The notes below the pieces were generated by a model. That model was not told the origin of the DNA, made no database searches, and was given only the letters and a program-made list of their open reading frames with translations. From an uncultured Pirellulaceae bacterium (GTDB taxonomy: Bacteria; Planctomycetota; Planctomycetia; Pirellulales; Pirellulaceae): 61,214 bases of DNA. Numbering within the stretch: position 1 is the stretch's first letter; every line of letters begins with the position of its first letter. Shown piece by piece: positions 27,104-36,106 of the stretch. A program made the position numbers and the translations under genes. The DNA lies in assembly GCA_938091115.1 (NCBI GenBank), contig CALKNI010000023.1:1-61214 (forward strand), written 5' to 3'.

Positions 27104-28444
27104 ATGGGTTGGCTTGCGAATCGAGCAACTGAGAAAACAAGCATGAATCAAACACTAATTTTTATTCCGCACTGGGTGTTTGAAGGACCGTTGTTGGCCG
27201 CATGGCTAGTAATTGGTGTAACAGTTCTTGGTTTTCTGTTGATGAAACACGGACTCGGTCAGGAGACATGGAGTTTTGTGCCGGTTTTTGCCGCGGTGGC
27301 TTTGATGATTCAGTTCGTTCTACCGGTCCTTGAGATCTCCGGAATTAATCCGGAGGACCCAACGGGTCCTACGATCACCATTGGGCTTGCTATTCGCGGT
27401 TACGGTATTTTCCTCGTGTGTGCCATTGTTTCCGGATTTACACTTGCGATCTTTCGAGCTCCAAGCGTTGGGTTAACTTCCGATCAAGTCATTAGTCTTG
27501 GTTTTTGGATGATTCTCGTTGGTATTGCGGGTGCTCGAATATTCTATGTGATTCAGAAATCTGATGATTTTCTTGCCAATGGCGCATCGTTTGGCCAACT
27601 CCTTCTCGCTGTTGTCGATATGACCAAAGGAGGGCTTGTTGTCTATGGCAGTTTGATTGGGGGAATGATTGCCGGAGTTACTTATCTGAAATGGAATAAA
27701 TTGCCGCTTGCCAGAACTGCAGATCTGGTTGCTCCCGGTATGGCCCTCGGGCTGGCGATCGGCCGGTTGGGGTGTTTGATGAACGGCTGCTGCTACGGGG
27801 GGGTCTGCGAGGCTTCGCTTCCGAGTGTGACCTTTCCGCCGGGTTCGCCCCCTTATATGGCTCAACTGGACAGTGGTGCTTTAATTGGAATAAAGGCGAC
27901 TGAGAATCTCGATCCAACGTCTAGTTTCCGATGGATTGCCGAGGCTGTGGAAGAAGGCAGTCTTGCGGACGAGCAGGGAGTGCAAGTGGGAGACGAGTTT
28001 TCGATCAGTGCTCCAGACGAGCGGTACATTCGTTTCGAGAAAAAAACTGGTTCCCAGTCGCTTGCGTTGTTAATGAATCTAGAGAGTAATCGTAACGGTG
28101 GAGCGGCAGCGCCACCGATCACCGTGCCAGTGGCCGATTTGCCAGCTCGATCGAGGGCAGTTTATCCAACACAAATCTACAGTGCGATTAATGCATTTCT
28201 TTTATGTCTTGTCCTGTGGCTATACTGGACGGTTAGAAAATACGATGGAGAAGTGTTTGCTTTGATGTTGATTCTTTATTCGATCGGTCGATTTTTGATG
28301 GAATTGATTCGTATCGACGAAAAAGGACAGCTTGGCACTGGGCTTACGATTTCTCAATTAATCAGTGTTGCCATAATTATTCTTGGTATTTCTCTGCTCG
28401 CCGTTGCGAGGCGACCTAATGCAAAGCCGGCTTTGCCTGCTTAA
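27104..28444 (+). CDS. lgt: Prolipoprotein diacylglyceryl transferase with an inserted soluble domain
   Basis: Lgt moves diacylglyceryl from phosphatidylglycerol to the lipobox Cys of prelipoproteins in the inner membrane. About seven membrane spans are visible. The signature appears as AIGRLGCLMNGCCYGG, where the usual Asn and Gly-Glu positions are replaced by Cys-rich forms. The YPTQIYSAINAFLL segment matches the conserved periplasmic/helix region. At 446 residues it is much longer than E. coli Lgt (291). About 110 extra residues (roughly 240-350) form a soluble insert with AEEGSLADEQGVQVGDEFSI, a PDZ-like turn. Start ATG 27104 or ATG 27143 (MNQTLIF). Confidence 0.9.
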   Translation: MGWLANRATEKTSMNQTLIFIPHWVFEGPLLAAWLVIGVTVLGFLLMKHGLGQETWSFVPVFAAVALMIQFVLPVLEISGINPEDPTGPTITIGLAIRGYGIFLVCAIVSGFTLAIFRAPSVGLTSDQVISLGFWMILVGIAGARIFYVIQKSDDFLANGASFGQLLLAVVDMTKGGLVVYGSLIGGMIAGVTYLKWNKLPLARTADLVAPGMALGLAIGRLGCLMNGCCYGGVCEASLPSVTFPPGSPPYMAQLDSGALIGIKATENLDPTSSFRWIAEAVEEGSLADEQGVQVGDEFSISAPDERYIRFEKKTGSQSLALLMNLESNRNGGAAAPPITVPVADLPARSRAVYPTQIYSAINAFLLCLVLWLYWTVRKYDGEVFALMLILYSIGRFLMELIRIDEKGQLGTGLTISQLISVAIIILGISLLAVARRPNAKPALPA

Positions 28445-28563
28445 ATCTCGGAATTTATTGGTAAAATTAGCTACAATTTCTGTAGTGATAGCTGGCATTG
28501 ATGACAATCACCGTCTGTTTGCTGTTTTTTGGGAACTAAAACAGTGCTTTTAAAGTCAAAGCA

Positions 28564-29145
28564 ATGAACAATCTGAAGGCAAAACACGAGGATCGCGAGT
28601 GGATCTGTCGAACTGTCGACGGGGATGCCGAGTCCTTTGGTTTTTTGGTTAAAAAATACCAAGATCGCCTTTATAACGGCATGGTTCAGATCCTTAGAAA
28701 CGAGTCCGAAGCGGAAGACGTGGTCCAGGATGCTTTTGTGTTGGCCTTTTCCAAGCTGGATTCTTTTCAGGGTAAGAGTGCTTTTTTTACTTGGCTATAC
28801 CGGATTGCTTACAACGTAGCGATTACCAGGTTGCGTCGAAGAAAACTTGGCATATCCCTTGATGGTGACGATGCCAGAAAGCGTTTGGCAATTCCAGACA
28901 ACGGGCCATTGCCGAATGATCCAATTGAAAAACAGGAAGAAGCGGTTCAGCTATACGAAGCGCTAGACCAGCTTTCGAGCGAACACCGTTCGATTTTGGT
29001 TTTAAGAGAGATGGAAGAACTTGATTACGATGCAATTGCTGAAATTCTAGAATTGCCAGTGGGTACAGTGCGAAGTCGATTGCATCGAGCGAGAATTCGA
29101 TTGCGTGAGCTTCTAGAAAAAGCCATGGATAAAAATAGCGATTGA
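28564..29145 (+). CDS. RNA polymerase sigma factor, ECF family
   Basis: The 193-residue protein has only sigma regions 2 and 4. Region 2 includes DAESFGFLVKKYQDRLYN, the core-binding SEAEDVVQDAFVLAFSKLDSF and the -10-reading FFTWLYRIAYNVAITRLRR. Region 4 (from about residue 125) ends in a helix-turn-helix, LDYDAIAEILELPVGTVRSRLHRARIRLRELL. Sixty bases downstream is its probable anti-sigma gene, so the pair is likely an envelope-sensing unit. The ATG has no clear ribosome-binding site. Target promoters cannot be named from this sequence. Confidence 0.93.
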   Translation: MNNLKAKHEDREWICRTVDGDAESFGFLVKKYQDRLYNGMVQILRNESEAEDVVQDAFVLAFSKLDSFQGKSAFFTWLYRIAYNVAITRLRRRKLGISLDGDDARKRLAIPDNGPLPNDPIEKQEEAVQLYEALDQLSSEHRSILVLREMEELDYDAIAEILELPVGTVRSRLHRARIRLRELLEKAMDKNSD

Positions 29146-29205
29146 TAAAAACAGCGATGAAGCGAGACGGTGCAAAATTACTTGGTCGCGTGGTGAATTA
29201 GAACA

Positions 29206-30207
29206 ATGACAGGCAATCTCAACGAAGGCGATTTCGAACGACTGAACGTCGAGCGACGGCTGACCGCTTACTTTGATAACGAGTTGGAGCCAGCGGAGCG
29301 GGCTGAAATCGAAACGATGCTGGCTGAAAATCCGGATTTGCGTGGATTGCTTGATCAGTGGCAAAAAACAGGGGACTCACTCCGGCAACTGCCTGGGTAC
29401 GGGTTGGGCGCTGATTTTACAGCAGGTGTTCAAGCAAAAATTGACGCGATGGCGACGGCTAAATCGCAGAGGCCATCGGTGGTGGCTTCTAGTTGGGACA
29501 GTCAAAAAATCGGCATGAGTGGAATCGTCGCTTTGGCTGCGTTGCTTTTGCTGACGTTGTTTGTCTTTCCAAGTTTGGTTGGAGACGGGCGAGTCCAACA
29601 GGCAGATTTGGTCGTTAACGAGAAACCGGCAGTACCTCTTGCATCGCCGCCGAAGGAGAAGGCCAAGCCAATCCTTGCCCCCAGGAACATTTCGCTGCCT
29701 AGAACTTCGAACCGCATTTCAGGTGCGACCCGGTCTCGGGCAAAGTCGCGTGGTATCGAACAAGTCTTGTTGATTCAGAATGCAGCTTTGTCGGATCTCG
29801 AAGCTATTTTGAAACGCCATGAAATACGCATCGTTGACTCCAACGGTAAAACGCCGGAGGGCACTCATTTTATTCCGCAGGCGAAGCAGGGGATGGAGGC
29901 GATACACATTGTCAGCCATCAAGGGAGTATGCAGAGTGCGATCAATGAAATTGCGGATCATGAATCCATCATCGTCACTGCCTTTACCATTCCAGGGCAA
30001 TTGGAATCGCGTGAAATTGGCAGTTCCAGGTCTGTTGAAAAAGAGGAGGCTTCGGCATTGCAACTCCAACCGATAGCGTTAAACAGTGCGGTTGCAATCT
30101 CTCGAGAGATCGAGGAGTTAGATCAATGGTTCAAATTAGGTGACGAGGCGGGGGATAGGGAGCCAATCGAGTGTTTGCTCCTCATACAAACGGTCAGCCA
30201 GCGTTAG
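29206..30207 (+). CDS. Probable membrane anti-sigma factor
   Basis: The 333-residue product follows the ECF sigma gene on the same strand. Residues 15-60 (RRLTAYFDNELEPAERAEIETMLAENPDLRGLLDQWQ) look like the N-terminal sigma-binding helices of RseA-type anti-sigma factors. The His-x3-Cys-x2-Cys zinc motif of the ZAS class is absent. One membrane span lies near residues 104-124. The large C-terminal part, probably periplasmic, has a Pro/Lys-rich linker and then an alpha/beta region (NAALSDLEAILKRHEIRIVDSNGK, IHIVSHQGSMQSAINEIAD). It may carry the signal-sensing domain. The pairing is inferred from order and topology. Confidence 0.8.
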   Translation: MTGNLNEGDFERLNVERRLTAYFDNELEPAERAEIETMLAENPDLRGLLDQWQKTGDSLRQLPGYGLGADFTAGVQAKIDAMATAKSQRPSVVASSWDSQKIGMSGIVALAALLLLTLFVFPSLVGDGRVQQADLVVNEKPAVPLASPPKEKAKPILAPRNISLPRTSNRISGATRSRAKSRGIEQVLLIQNAALSDLEAILKRHEIRIVDSNGKTPEGTHFIPQAKQGMEAIHIVSHQGSMQSAINEIADHESIIVTAFTIPGQLESREIGSSRSVEKEEASALQLQPIALNSAVAISREIEELDQWFKLGDEAGDREPIECLLLIQTVSQR

Positions 30208-30582
30208 AAACCTTCGCCCGTGCAGAGTGAGTCGATTTTCCCAAATCAGATTCTTCAAATTGTGTGCGGGCATTAGCAATGGCTCTCAGATGCACCGCTT
30301 CGTTGCATCCTTCAACATGTTTTCCACGATGCGGGACCCCCACGCTAATCTGCATATTCGTTTAGCTTTATCTGACAATCTTGTTATGGGGAACTTGAGA
30401 AGCGGGCTTTAAGCCGTGCAAACTTGGCTTCTGGCGATTTCGATTCGCGGCGAAAAATGTCTTGTTGGATTTTTCTTTTTTTGGCTTTTCACCACCGCTG
30501 ATCCGGTTACGCTTTGTTTTCGAGAGAAGATTCGAATAGCGATCTAATTAACCGATCAAACATCTAAACGATAGAACAGACT
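30208..30582. other. Gene-free interval after the anti-sigma gene
   Basis: About 375 bases with no supported gene. Short dyads such as GGGCTTTAAGCC (around 30400) occur, but there is no clear terminator or promoter. A 90-codon frame at 30140-30412 has no protein character and overlaps the anti-sigma gene. Confidence 0.35.
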
Positions 30583-31419
30583 ATGGAAAACCAGCCTGAA
30601 GCCGCCCTTGCCGTTGAGGAATCCAAGGTTGTTGTCAGCGAAAACGCGACGACGAAGTCAGAGCCGTTTATTGGCCAGTGGAATCAGCTGATTTCAACGA
30701 CCAACTGGGATAAAGGTGAGATTATCTGTCAGTGGCGCGATTCTTTGGAATCTAATGACGTGCCAGTGACGGACTATTCTGATGAGGCTTGGAGCCAATT
30801 GGTTGGAGGGGTAACACCACAACATGTTGGTCGTTTGCGTCGTACGTTCGAGCGATTCGGGCACATCTATCGTGAATACGATGGCGTCTTCTGGAGTCAC
30901 TTTTACGCAGCGCTTGAGTGGGACGATGCAGAGATGTGGCTCGAGGGTGTGGTTCAGAATCAATGGTCTGTTTCCGGGATGCGAAAGCAGCGTTGGGAAA
31001 CACTTGGCAAGGTGGGCAATGAGCCAATGGATTCTGAGATTGTAGTGTCGGAGCCCGCGGAGGAAACACAATCCCTCGCTCTTTCCGAGAGGGCTCGTAA
31101 CAACGACCGGGACTACATGGAAGGCCCAGTTCACGAAGGCCCTGATTGGGGGGATGGTGAGCGACCGGAGGGCAGTTCGACTTCGAGTACGGCAACGCTC
31201 GATGAAGAATCCAACTCCGAATCAACAGTTGAACCGCCGCATGAGGTGCGGCCGTTTGAATCTTTCACCGACTTACCAGACGACGTGATGGAGGCTGCCA
31301 GCGATTTTAAAGTCGCGATTATCAAACATAAGGCCGGGGAGTGGGAAGAGATTAGTCGCAACGACATGATTGCCTTATTAGATGCCTTAAAGCGATTGAC
31401 CGAGTTGGCGCCAGTTTGA
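30583..31419 (+). CDS. Unknown acidic protein
   Basis: This 278-residue protein has no signal or membrane segment. Residues 30-155 form the only ordered-looking part: a Trp-rich helical domain with FIGQWNQLISTTNWDKGEIICQWRDSL, then WSQLVGGVTPQHVGRLRRTFERFG, and WSHFYAALEWDDAEMWLEG. The Gln-His-Val-Gly-Arg-Leu-Arg segment could be a helix-turn-helix-like recognition helix. Residues 160-225 are acidic and Ser/Thr-rich, probably disordered. A short C-terminal helix follows. It is followed by a strong terminator. I do not recognise the family. Confidence 0.72.
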   Translation: MENQPEAALAVEESKVVVSENATTKSEPFIGQWNQLISTTNWDKGEIICQWRDSLESNDVPVTDYSDEAWSQLVGGVTPQHVGRLRRTFERFGHIYREYDGVFWSHFYAALEWDDAEMWLEGVVQNQWSVSGMRKQRWETLGKVGNEPMDSEIVVSEPAEETQSLALSERARNNDRDYMEGPVHEGPDWGDGERPEGSSTSSTATLDEESNSESTVEPPHEVRPFESFTDLPDDVMEAASDFKVAIIKHKAGEWEEISRNDMIALLDALKRLTELAPV

Positions 31420-31756
31420 TCAAAGTTGCTGGTTTATTAAGTTGGGCATTTTCGACTCAAACTTAATAGCAAAACGTAAAATTTTAATAACGGCTGATTC
31501 CATTTGAATCGGCCGTTTTTTCGTTGATTTTTCGGGTTGGTTGACTTCGGATCGAAGGAGTCTTGCGATCGAATGCGGCCATGGTGTTTCAATGATTTAC
31601 AAGATTTATTTTGCAAGTTTCACAGCGGACAATTCTCCGGTGAGCCAATTTTTTTGGGGACACGGACGAGATTGGTGAAATTCAGTCGAGAATCTGTTAA
31701 AACGCTATTTCTCAAAAGCTTGTTTTCCAAAATATAAATCTAAGAGAGAGCGAAGT
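31420..31756. other. Terminator and promoter interval before the oxidoreductase pair
   Basis: About 335 bases. It opens with the terminator listed at 31489-31521 and ends with AAGAGAGAGCG before the next ATG. No gene is supported; a 66-codon frame at 31537-31737 looks like chance. Confidence 0.4.
31489..31521 (+). terminator. Intrinsic terminator of the acidic-protein gene
   Basis: AACGGCTGATTC (31489-31500) pairs with GAATCGGCCGTT (31506-31517) with one G-T wobble around a 5-nt loop. A run of T residues (31516-31521) overlaps and follows the stem. A clear plus-strand intrinsic terminator. Confidence 0.85.
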
Positions 31757-32836
31757 ATGTCGACCAAAGTTGCAATTATCGGAGCGGGTGGAATGCTCCA
31801 GTACCATGCCGGCGGATTCAAGCAAGCGGGAGCGACGATTGTGGCTTTGGCCGATATGAATGAAGCTGCGGCCACGACTGCGGCGGAGGAATGGGAAATT
31901 CCCAACGTTTATACAGACGTCGAGGCTATGTTGGCTGAGTCCGACGCCGATGCGGTCAGCATTATCGTTCCCAATAAGTTCCACGCCTCATTGGCAATTC
32001 AGTGTCTGAATGCTGGGAAGCATGTTTTTTGTGAAAAACCGCCAGCTTTAAATGCGGGTGAGGTTGAGTTGATGATCGCCGCTGCCGACAAGGTGGGGAA
32101 AAAGTTGATGTTTAATTTTAACAATCGCGCCCGCCCCGAGTCTTATCAGATGATGGAGCGTCTAAGTGATGGTTCTCTCGGTACAATTAATTCGGCCCAA
32201 GCAAAGTGGATTCGACGCACCGGCATTCCCGGGTTTGGAGGTTGGTTTACGACCAAAGCTCTTTCGGGCGGTGGTCCTCTAATCGATCTGCTCCACATGG
32301 TTGACCTAGCCATGCACTTTATGGGGTACCCTGAACCCGCCTTTGTTCTTGGGCAAACATTCAATGATTTCATCGATGACAAAGACTTCAAGGGCCCCTG
32401 GGGTATTCCCGATAACGCGGACGGGGTCAACGATGTTGAAGCGGCAGCGCACGGTTTTGTAACGTTTAAAACCGGGCAAGTTCTTTCCTTGCAGGTCTCT
32501 TGGGCTGAAATGGTAAAGCGGGAAGAGGTTTCTGTTGTATTTCAGGCAAGTAAAGGTGGCGGCAAGGTGGAACGGTTGTTCGGGACCGATGGGCTGGATG
32601 AGACTGCAATTGATACCTGTGAGATTTACGTTCAGGAAGATGGCCAGTCAGTAGATAAGACGATCACAGTCGAGGAGTGTGAGGATATGGGACGAATTCG
32701 CTCGGCTGCCAATTTCATTGGCGCCATCGAAGGAACCGAAGCCCCATTGAATACGCCTGAGCAAGCGTTGAGTTTGATGCGGACGATCGATGCTATTTAC
32801 GCCTCGGCGAGTTCGGGGACGCCAATCGCAGTTTGA
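31757..32836 (+). CDS. Gfo/Idh/MocA family NAD(P)-dependent oxidoreductase (first of a pair)
   Basis: The 359-residue protein begins with a Rossmann fold (VAIIGAGGMLQYHAGGFKQAG) and has the family's EKP motif in HVFCEKPPALNAGEV at about residues 92-106. The C-terminal alpha/beta substrate domain starts near residue 125 and includes GGGPLIDLLHMVDLAMHFMG, whose His is in the usual catalytic region. The family acts on sugars, inositols and related polyols, and this member's substrate cannot be told. It has an AAGAGAGAGCG site before the ATG. A second member starts 80 bases downstream, so the two are probably co-transcribed and act on one pathway. Confidence 0.9.
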   Translation: MSTKVAIIGAGGMLQYHAGGFKQAGATIVALADMNEAAATTAAEEWEIPNVYTDVEAMLAESDADAVSIIVPNKFHASLAIQCLNAGKHVFCEKPPALNAGEVELMIAAADKVGKKLMFNFNNRARPESYQMMERLSDGSLGTINSAQAKWIRRTGIPGFGGWFTTKALSGGGPLIDLLHMVDLAMHFMGYPEPAFVLGQTFNDFIDDKDFKGPWGIPDNADGVNDVEAAAHGFVTFKTGQVLSLQVSWAEMVKREEVSVVFQASKGGGKVERLFGTDGLDETAIDTCEIYVQEDGQSVDKTITVEECEDMGRIRSAANFIGAIEGTEAPLNTPEQALSLMRTIDAIYASASSGTPIAV

Positions 32837-32916
32837 AGCCAGGCATCTGGTTGAAAACAGTCGAGTGGTTCTTCCGTAATTTAAATTAATTATTCAGATA
32901 AATTCGAGGTTCTAAA

Positions 32917-34077
32917 ATGTCGCTAAATCGTAAACTTCGCATGGGAATGGTCGGCGGTGGCCGTGGTGCGTTTATCGGGTCAGTGCACCGGATGGCTGCA
33001 GCGTTGGATGGGAAAATTCAGTTGGTAGCAGGCGCGTTTTCGTCGGATCCTGAAAAGAGTCGGCTTTCGGGCGAAGATTTCATGCTTGCTCCTTCGCGGG
33101 TGTATTCAAGCTATCAGGAAATGGCAGAAAAAGAGTCAGCCTTACCCGCAGACCAAAGAATCGATTTTGTTTCAATCGTCGCCAGGAATGATCTCCACTA
33201 CGATGTTTCGAAAACATTTTTAGAAGCTGGCTTTAACGTGATTTGCGAAAAGCCACTGGCTTTCTCTCACGAGCAGGGAATTCAGTTGGCTAATGTGGTG
33301 GAAACGAGTGGTAAGGTTTTTGCCTTGACGCATAACTACACCGGCTATCCGATGGTCAAAGAAGCCAAGGCGATGGTTGCCGATGGAAAGCTGGGTCGGA
33401 TTTTGAAAATCGTCGCCGAGTATCCGCAGGGGTATGCGATTACCGCGCTTAATGACGAAGAGGATGGAGCGATTTCGAATTGGCGGATGGATCCAGGGGT
33501 TTCTGGAGTATCCAATTGTATGGGAGATATTGGGTCTCACGCGGAAAACTTGGCGCGTTATATCACAGGTCTTGAGATCGATGAATTGGCGGCGGAATTA
33601 ACGACGTTTATTCCGGGCCGTCCGCTGGACGATGATGGAAACTTGTTGATCCGATACAAGGGTGGAGCCAAAGGCGTGTTGTATGCGTCTCAGATTTCGA
33701 CTGGAGATGAGAACAATTTAAACATTCGAGTCTATGGCACGGAGGCCTCTTTAGAATGGCATCAAGAGCATCCCAATGAGCTGATCGTTAAATTTGCAGA
33801 GCAGCCTCGGCAAATTCATCGGCGAGGGAACGTCTACAATGGAGAAGTATGTGGTAAGTACACCCGTCTTCCTTTCGGACATCCAGAAGCTTTCATCGAG
33901 GCATTTGCGAATGTGTATTTGGGTGCCGCGGAAGCGATTGCCGATGAAGTAAATGGAACCTATTCTGGTCCTGAAGACTATGACTTTCCTACGGTACTCG
34001 ATGGCGTAGAAGGGATGGCCTTTATTGAAGCGGCGGTCGATTCTTCGAAGAATAATGCTGCGTGGACGAAATTATAA
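32917..34077 (+). CDS. Gfo/Idh/MocA family oxidoreductase (second of a pair)
   Basis: This 386-residue protein has the N-terminal GMVGGGRGAFIGSVHRMAAAL Rossmann loop, the EKP motif in NVICEKPLAFSHEQG, and GVSGVSNCMGDIGSHAENLARYITG where the catalytic His lies. The N-terminus with GGxxAFIG-VHR and the segment DFVSIVARNDLHYDVSK resemble the myo-inositol/levoglucosan-type members, but the substrate is not certain. It has GAGG about 8 bases before the ATG. It differs from its neighbour in the substrate domain, so the two are not recent duplicates. Confidence 0.9.
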   Translation: MSLNRKLRMGMVGGGRGAFIGSVHRMAAALDGKIQLVAGAFSSDPEKSRLSGEDFMLAPSRVYSSYQEMAEKESALPADQRIDFVSIVARNDLHYDVSKTFLEAGFNVICEKPLAFSHEQGIQLANVVETSGKVFALTHNYTGYPMVKEAKAMVADGKLGRILKIVAEYPQGYAITALNDEEDGAISNWRMDPGVSGVSNCMGDIGSHAENLARYITGLEIDELAAELTTFIPGRPLDDDGNLLIRYKGGAKGVLYASQISTGDENNLNIRVYGTEASLEWHQEHPNELIVKFAEQPRQIHRRGNVYNGEVCGKYTRLPFGHPEAFIEAFANVYLGAAEAIADEVNGTYSGPEDYDFPTVLDGVEGMAFIEAAVDSSKNNAAWTKL

Positions 34078-34280
34078 TTTGGATCTAATTTTTGTGATAA
34101 AACACGCATGAATTTGCTTGTTTTCTCTGGAATTTTGAGTGCGGGCCTCATATTGTCGAAAAATGGGGCAGGCTCGTGTTTTAACGATGTCTAGCTTATT
34201 TTGTTCGCACTCTACATTTGCCAGCGATAATCTTTTAGAATGACGCCGTCGGCTCGATTAAACAAAGTGAAACAACGCTA

Positions 34281-35345
34281 GTGAACAACCTTATGATCAG
34301 TAATTTAGTTCTCGCTCAAAATAAATTGACCACGATCCAAGTTGTGGGCATCGTTGCAATTTTGCTCGGCCTGTTTTTTCTATTCATTTTTGCAATATTT
34401 TTTCTGTCTTATTTTCGCTGGTGGATTCAGTCTTTTTTCACGGGTGCTCGGGTTTCTTTTGTAGACCTAATTGGAATGTCATTCCGAAAAGTAAAAGCGA
34501 GTATCATTGTGCCGAGTAAGATCATGGCAGTGCAGGCTCGCCTCAATGAGCCGGAAATGACGACAAAGGCCTTGGAAGCTCACTACCTTGCCGGTGGAAA
34601 TGTTCCGATGGTGGTAAGGGCTCTGATCGCTGCAAATAAAGCGAAGACGATTAATCTGAGTTTTCGAGAAGCGACTGCAATTGACCTTGCCGGTCGTAAT
34701 GTCTTGGAGGCGGTTCAGACAAGTGTCTATCCTCGTGTGATTGATTGCCCTGCAAGAGGCTCCTCTCGCAGATCGCTGGATGCGGTGGCAAAGGATGGTA
34801 TTCAGTTAAAGGTGCGGGCGCGAGTCACTGTACGGTCTAACTTGCAACAGCTGATCGGTGGTGCGACCGAAGAGACGATTATCGCTAGAGTGGGCGAAGG
34901 TATCGTGAGTGCTATTGGTTCTGCCCTAACACACAATGAAGTTCTTGAGAATCCAGATATGATTTCCAAAGCGGTATTGGCGCGTCGGCTGGACTCGCAA
35001 ACTGCTTTTGAAATTGTGTCGATTGATATTGCGGATATCGATGTTGGAGACAATATCGGTGCTCGTTTGCGAGCGGATCAAGCGGAAGCCGATACCCGTG
35101 TTGCCCGTGCTCGGGCAGAGGGTCGCCGCGCCATGGCCGTCGCGCAAGAGCAGGAGAACAGTGCTGCGATCGAAGAGAGTCGAGCAAAGCTTGTTTCGGC
35201 TCAGGCAGAAGTTCCCAAAGCGATGGCGGACAGCTTTCGTGGTGGAAAACTGGGGATCCTCGATTACTATAAATTGAGAAACGTCCAAGCCGATACGGAA
35301 ATGCGTAAGTCGATTTCGTCGGGCGGAAATTCGTCGTCAAACTAA
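34281..35345 (+). CDS. floA: Flotillin-like protein FloA
   Basis: FloA is a membrane scaffold of bacterial lipid rafts. The protein (354 residues) has an N-terminal re-entrant/membrane stretch (about residues 17-50, [26 protein letters not shown]) and the SPFH-like domain with [18 protein letters not shown]. It continues through [23 protein letters not shown] and a long Ala/Glu-rich coiled coil ([26 protein letters not shown]). This is the family known in Bacillus as YqfA/FloA. The frame starts at GTG 34281, with ATG 34293 as an alternative. The next gene begins 24 bases downstream, likely co-transcribed. No NfeD gene is next to it. Confidence 0.93.
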   Translation: MNNLMISNLVLAQNKLTTIQVVGIVAILLGLFFLFIFAIFFLSYFRWWIQSFFTGARVSFVDLIGMSFRKVKASIIVPSKIMAVQARLNEPEMTTKALEAHYLAGGNVPMVVRALIAANKAKTINLSFREATAIDLAGRNVLEAVQTSVYPRVIDCPARGSSRRSLDAVAKDGIQLKVRARVTVRSNLQQLIGGATEETIIARVGEGIVSAIGSALTHNEVLENPDMISKAVLARRLDSQTAFEIVSIDIADIDVGDNIGARLRADQAEADTRVARARAEGRRAMAVAQEQENSAAIEESRAKLVSAQAEVPKAMADSFRGGKLGILDYYKLRNVQADTEMRKSISSGGNSSSN

Positions 35346-35369
35346 CCCGGTTGAGGAGCGAACTCGGCC

Positions 35370-35930
35370 ATGGCGCGAGACATTGAAGAATTTTTAAGGA
35401 AAGCGGCGGAACGCCGGCAGCAACAGAAAGGCGGCGGAGGCAAGCCTCTGGAAAGCCGTAGACCTGTTCCCCGTCCTCAATCGTCACCTGCTCAATCTCA
35501 ACGTGTGGAACCGGAGATAGTTGAGGCGGAGGTTGTGCGGGCTAGGCCGTTGAAGCCGCAGGTGCAAAATCACCGACAGAAGCGGACCGAGTTAAAGCCT
35601 GCTCCAAGACCAAACCTTCGGGAAGAGAGCGTTGCTGAACATGTTCGGAGTCATATTGATACATCAAGTATTGCGGCTCATGCCGAAAAACTTGGTGATC
35701 GTATTTCCAGTGTTCACGATAAAGTAGACGCAAGTATTCATCAGCGGTTGGATCATGATTTGACCGCGATTGATGACACTCCCTCCGTAACCGATAGCCT
35801 CTCTGCCGCCGCAATGGAGGATTCGGGTGCTTCAATGGCTCAGCAGTTGCGACGGATGTTGAAAAACCCAAAGACAGTCGGACATTCGATTCTACTTGCG
35901 GAAGTTCTTAGGCGCCCCGATTTTGATTGA
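35370..35930 (+). CDS. Unknown soluble protein in operon with floA
   Basis: The 186-residue protein has a charged helical start (MARDIEEFLRKAAERRQQQKGG), a Pro/Arg/Gln-rich low-complexity linker (residues 25-85) and two amphipathic helical segments (VRSHIDTSSIAAHAEKLGDRISSVHDKVDASIHQRLDHDL, then SMAQQLRRMLKNPKTVGHSILLAEVLRRPDF). No membrane segment. GAGGAG lies about 12 bases before the ATG. It follows floA by 24 bases and may be a FloA-bound adaptor; that is positional inference only. I do not recognise the family. Confidence 0.75.
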   Translation: MARDIEEFLRKAAERRQQQKGGGGKPLESRRPVPRPQSSPAQSQRVEPEIVEAEVVRARPLKPQVQNHRQKRTELKPAPRPNLREESVAEHVRSHIDTSSIAAHAEKLGDRISSVHDKVDASIHQRLDHDLTAIDDTPSVTDSLSAAAMEDSGASMAQQLRRMLKNPKTVGHSILLAEVLRRPDFD

Positions 35931-36106
35931 ATCGATCAGGACGTTGGTCGTCGGGAGAGTTCGATTGGCTGATAGTATCCTTGGATTTAGGGTTCGTGGT
36001 GCAATCGCGACAGGTGCTAATTTATTAAATTAGTCGTTGTTGAGCCTACTTCGATTTAACCAATGAGAATTTCTCCTGTCATTTTTAAATAAGATTTGAA
36101 AATAAG

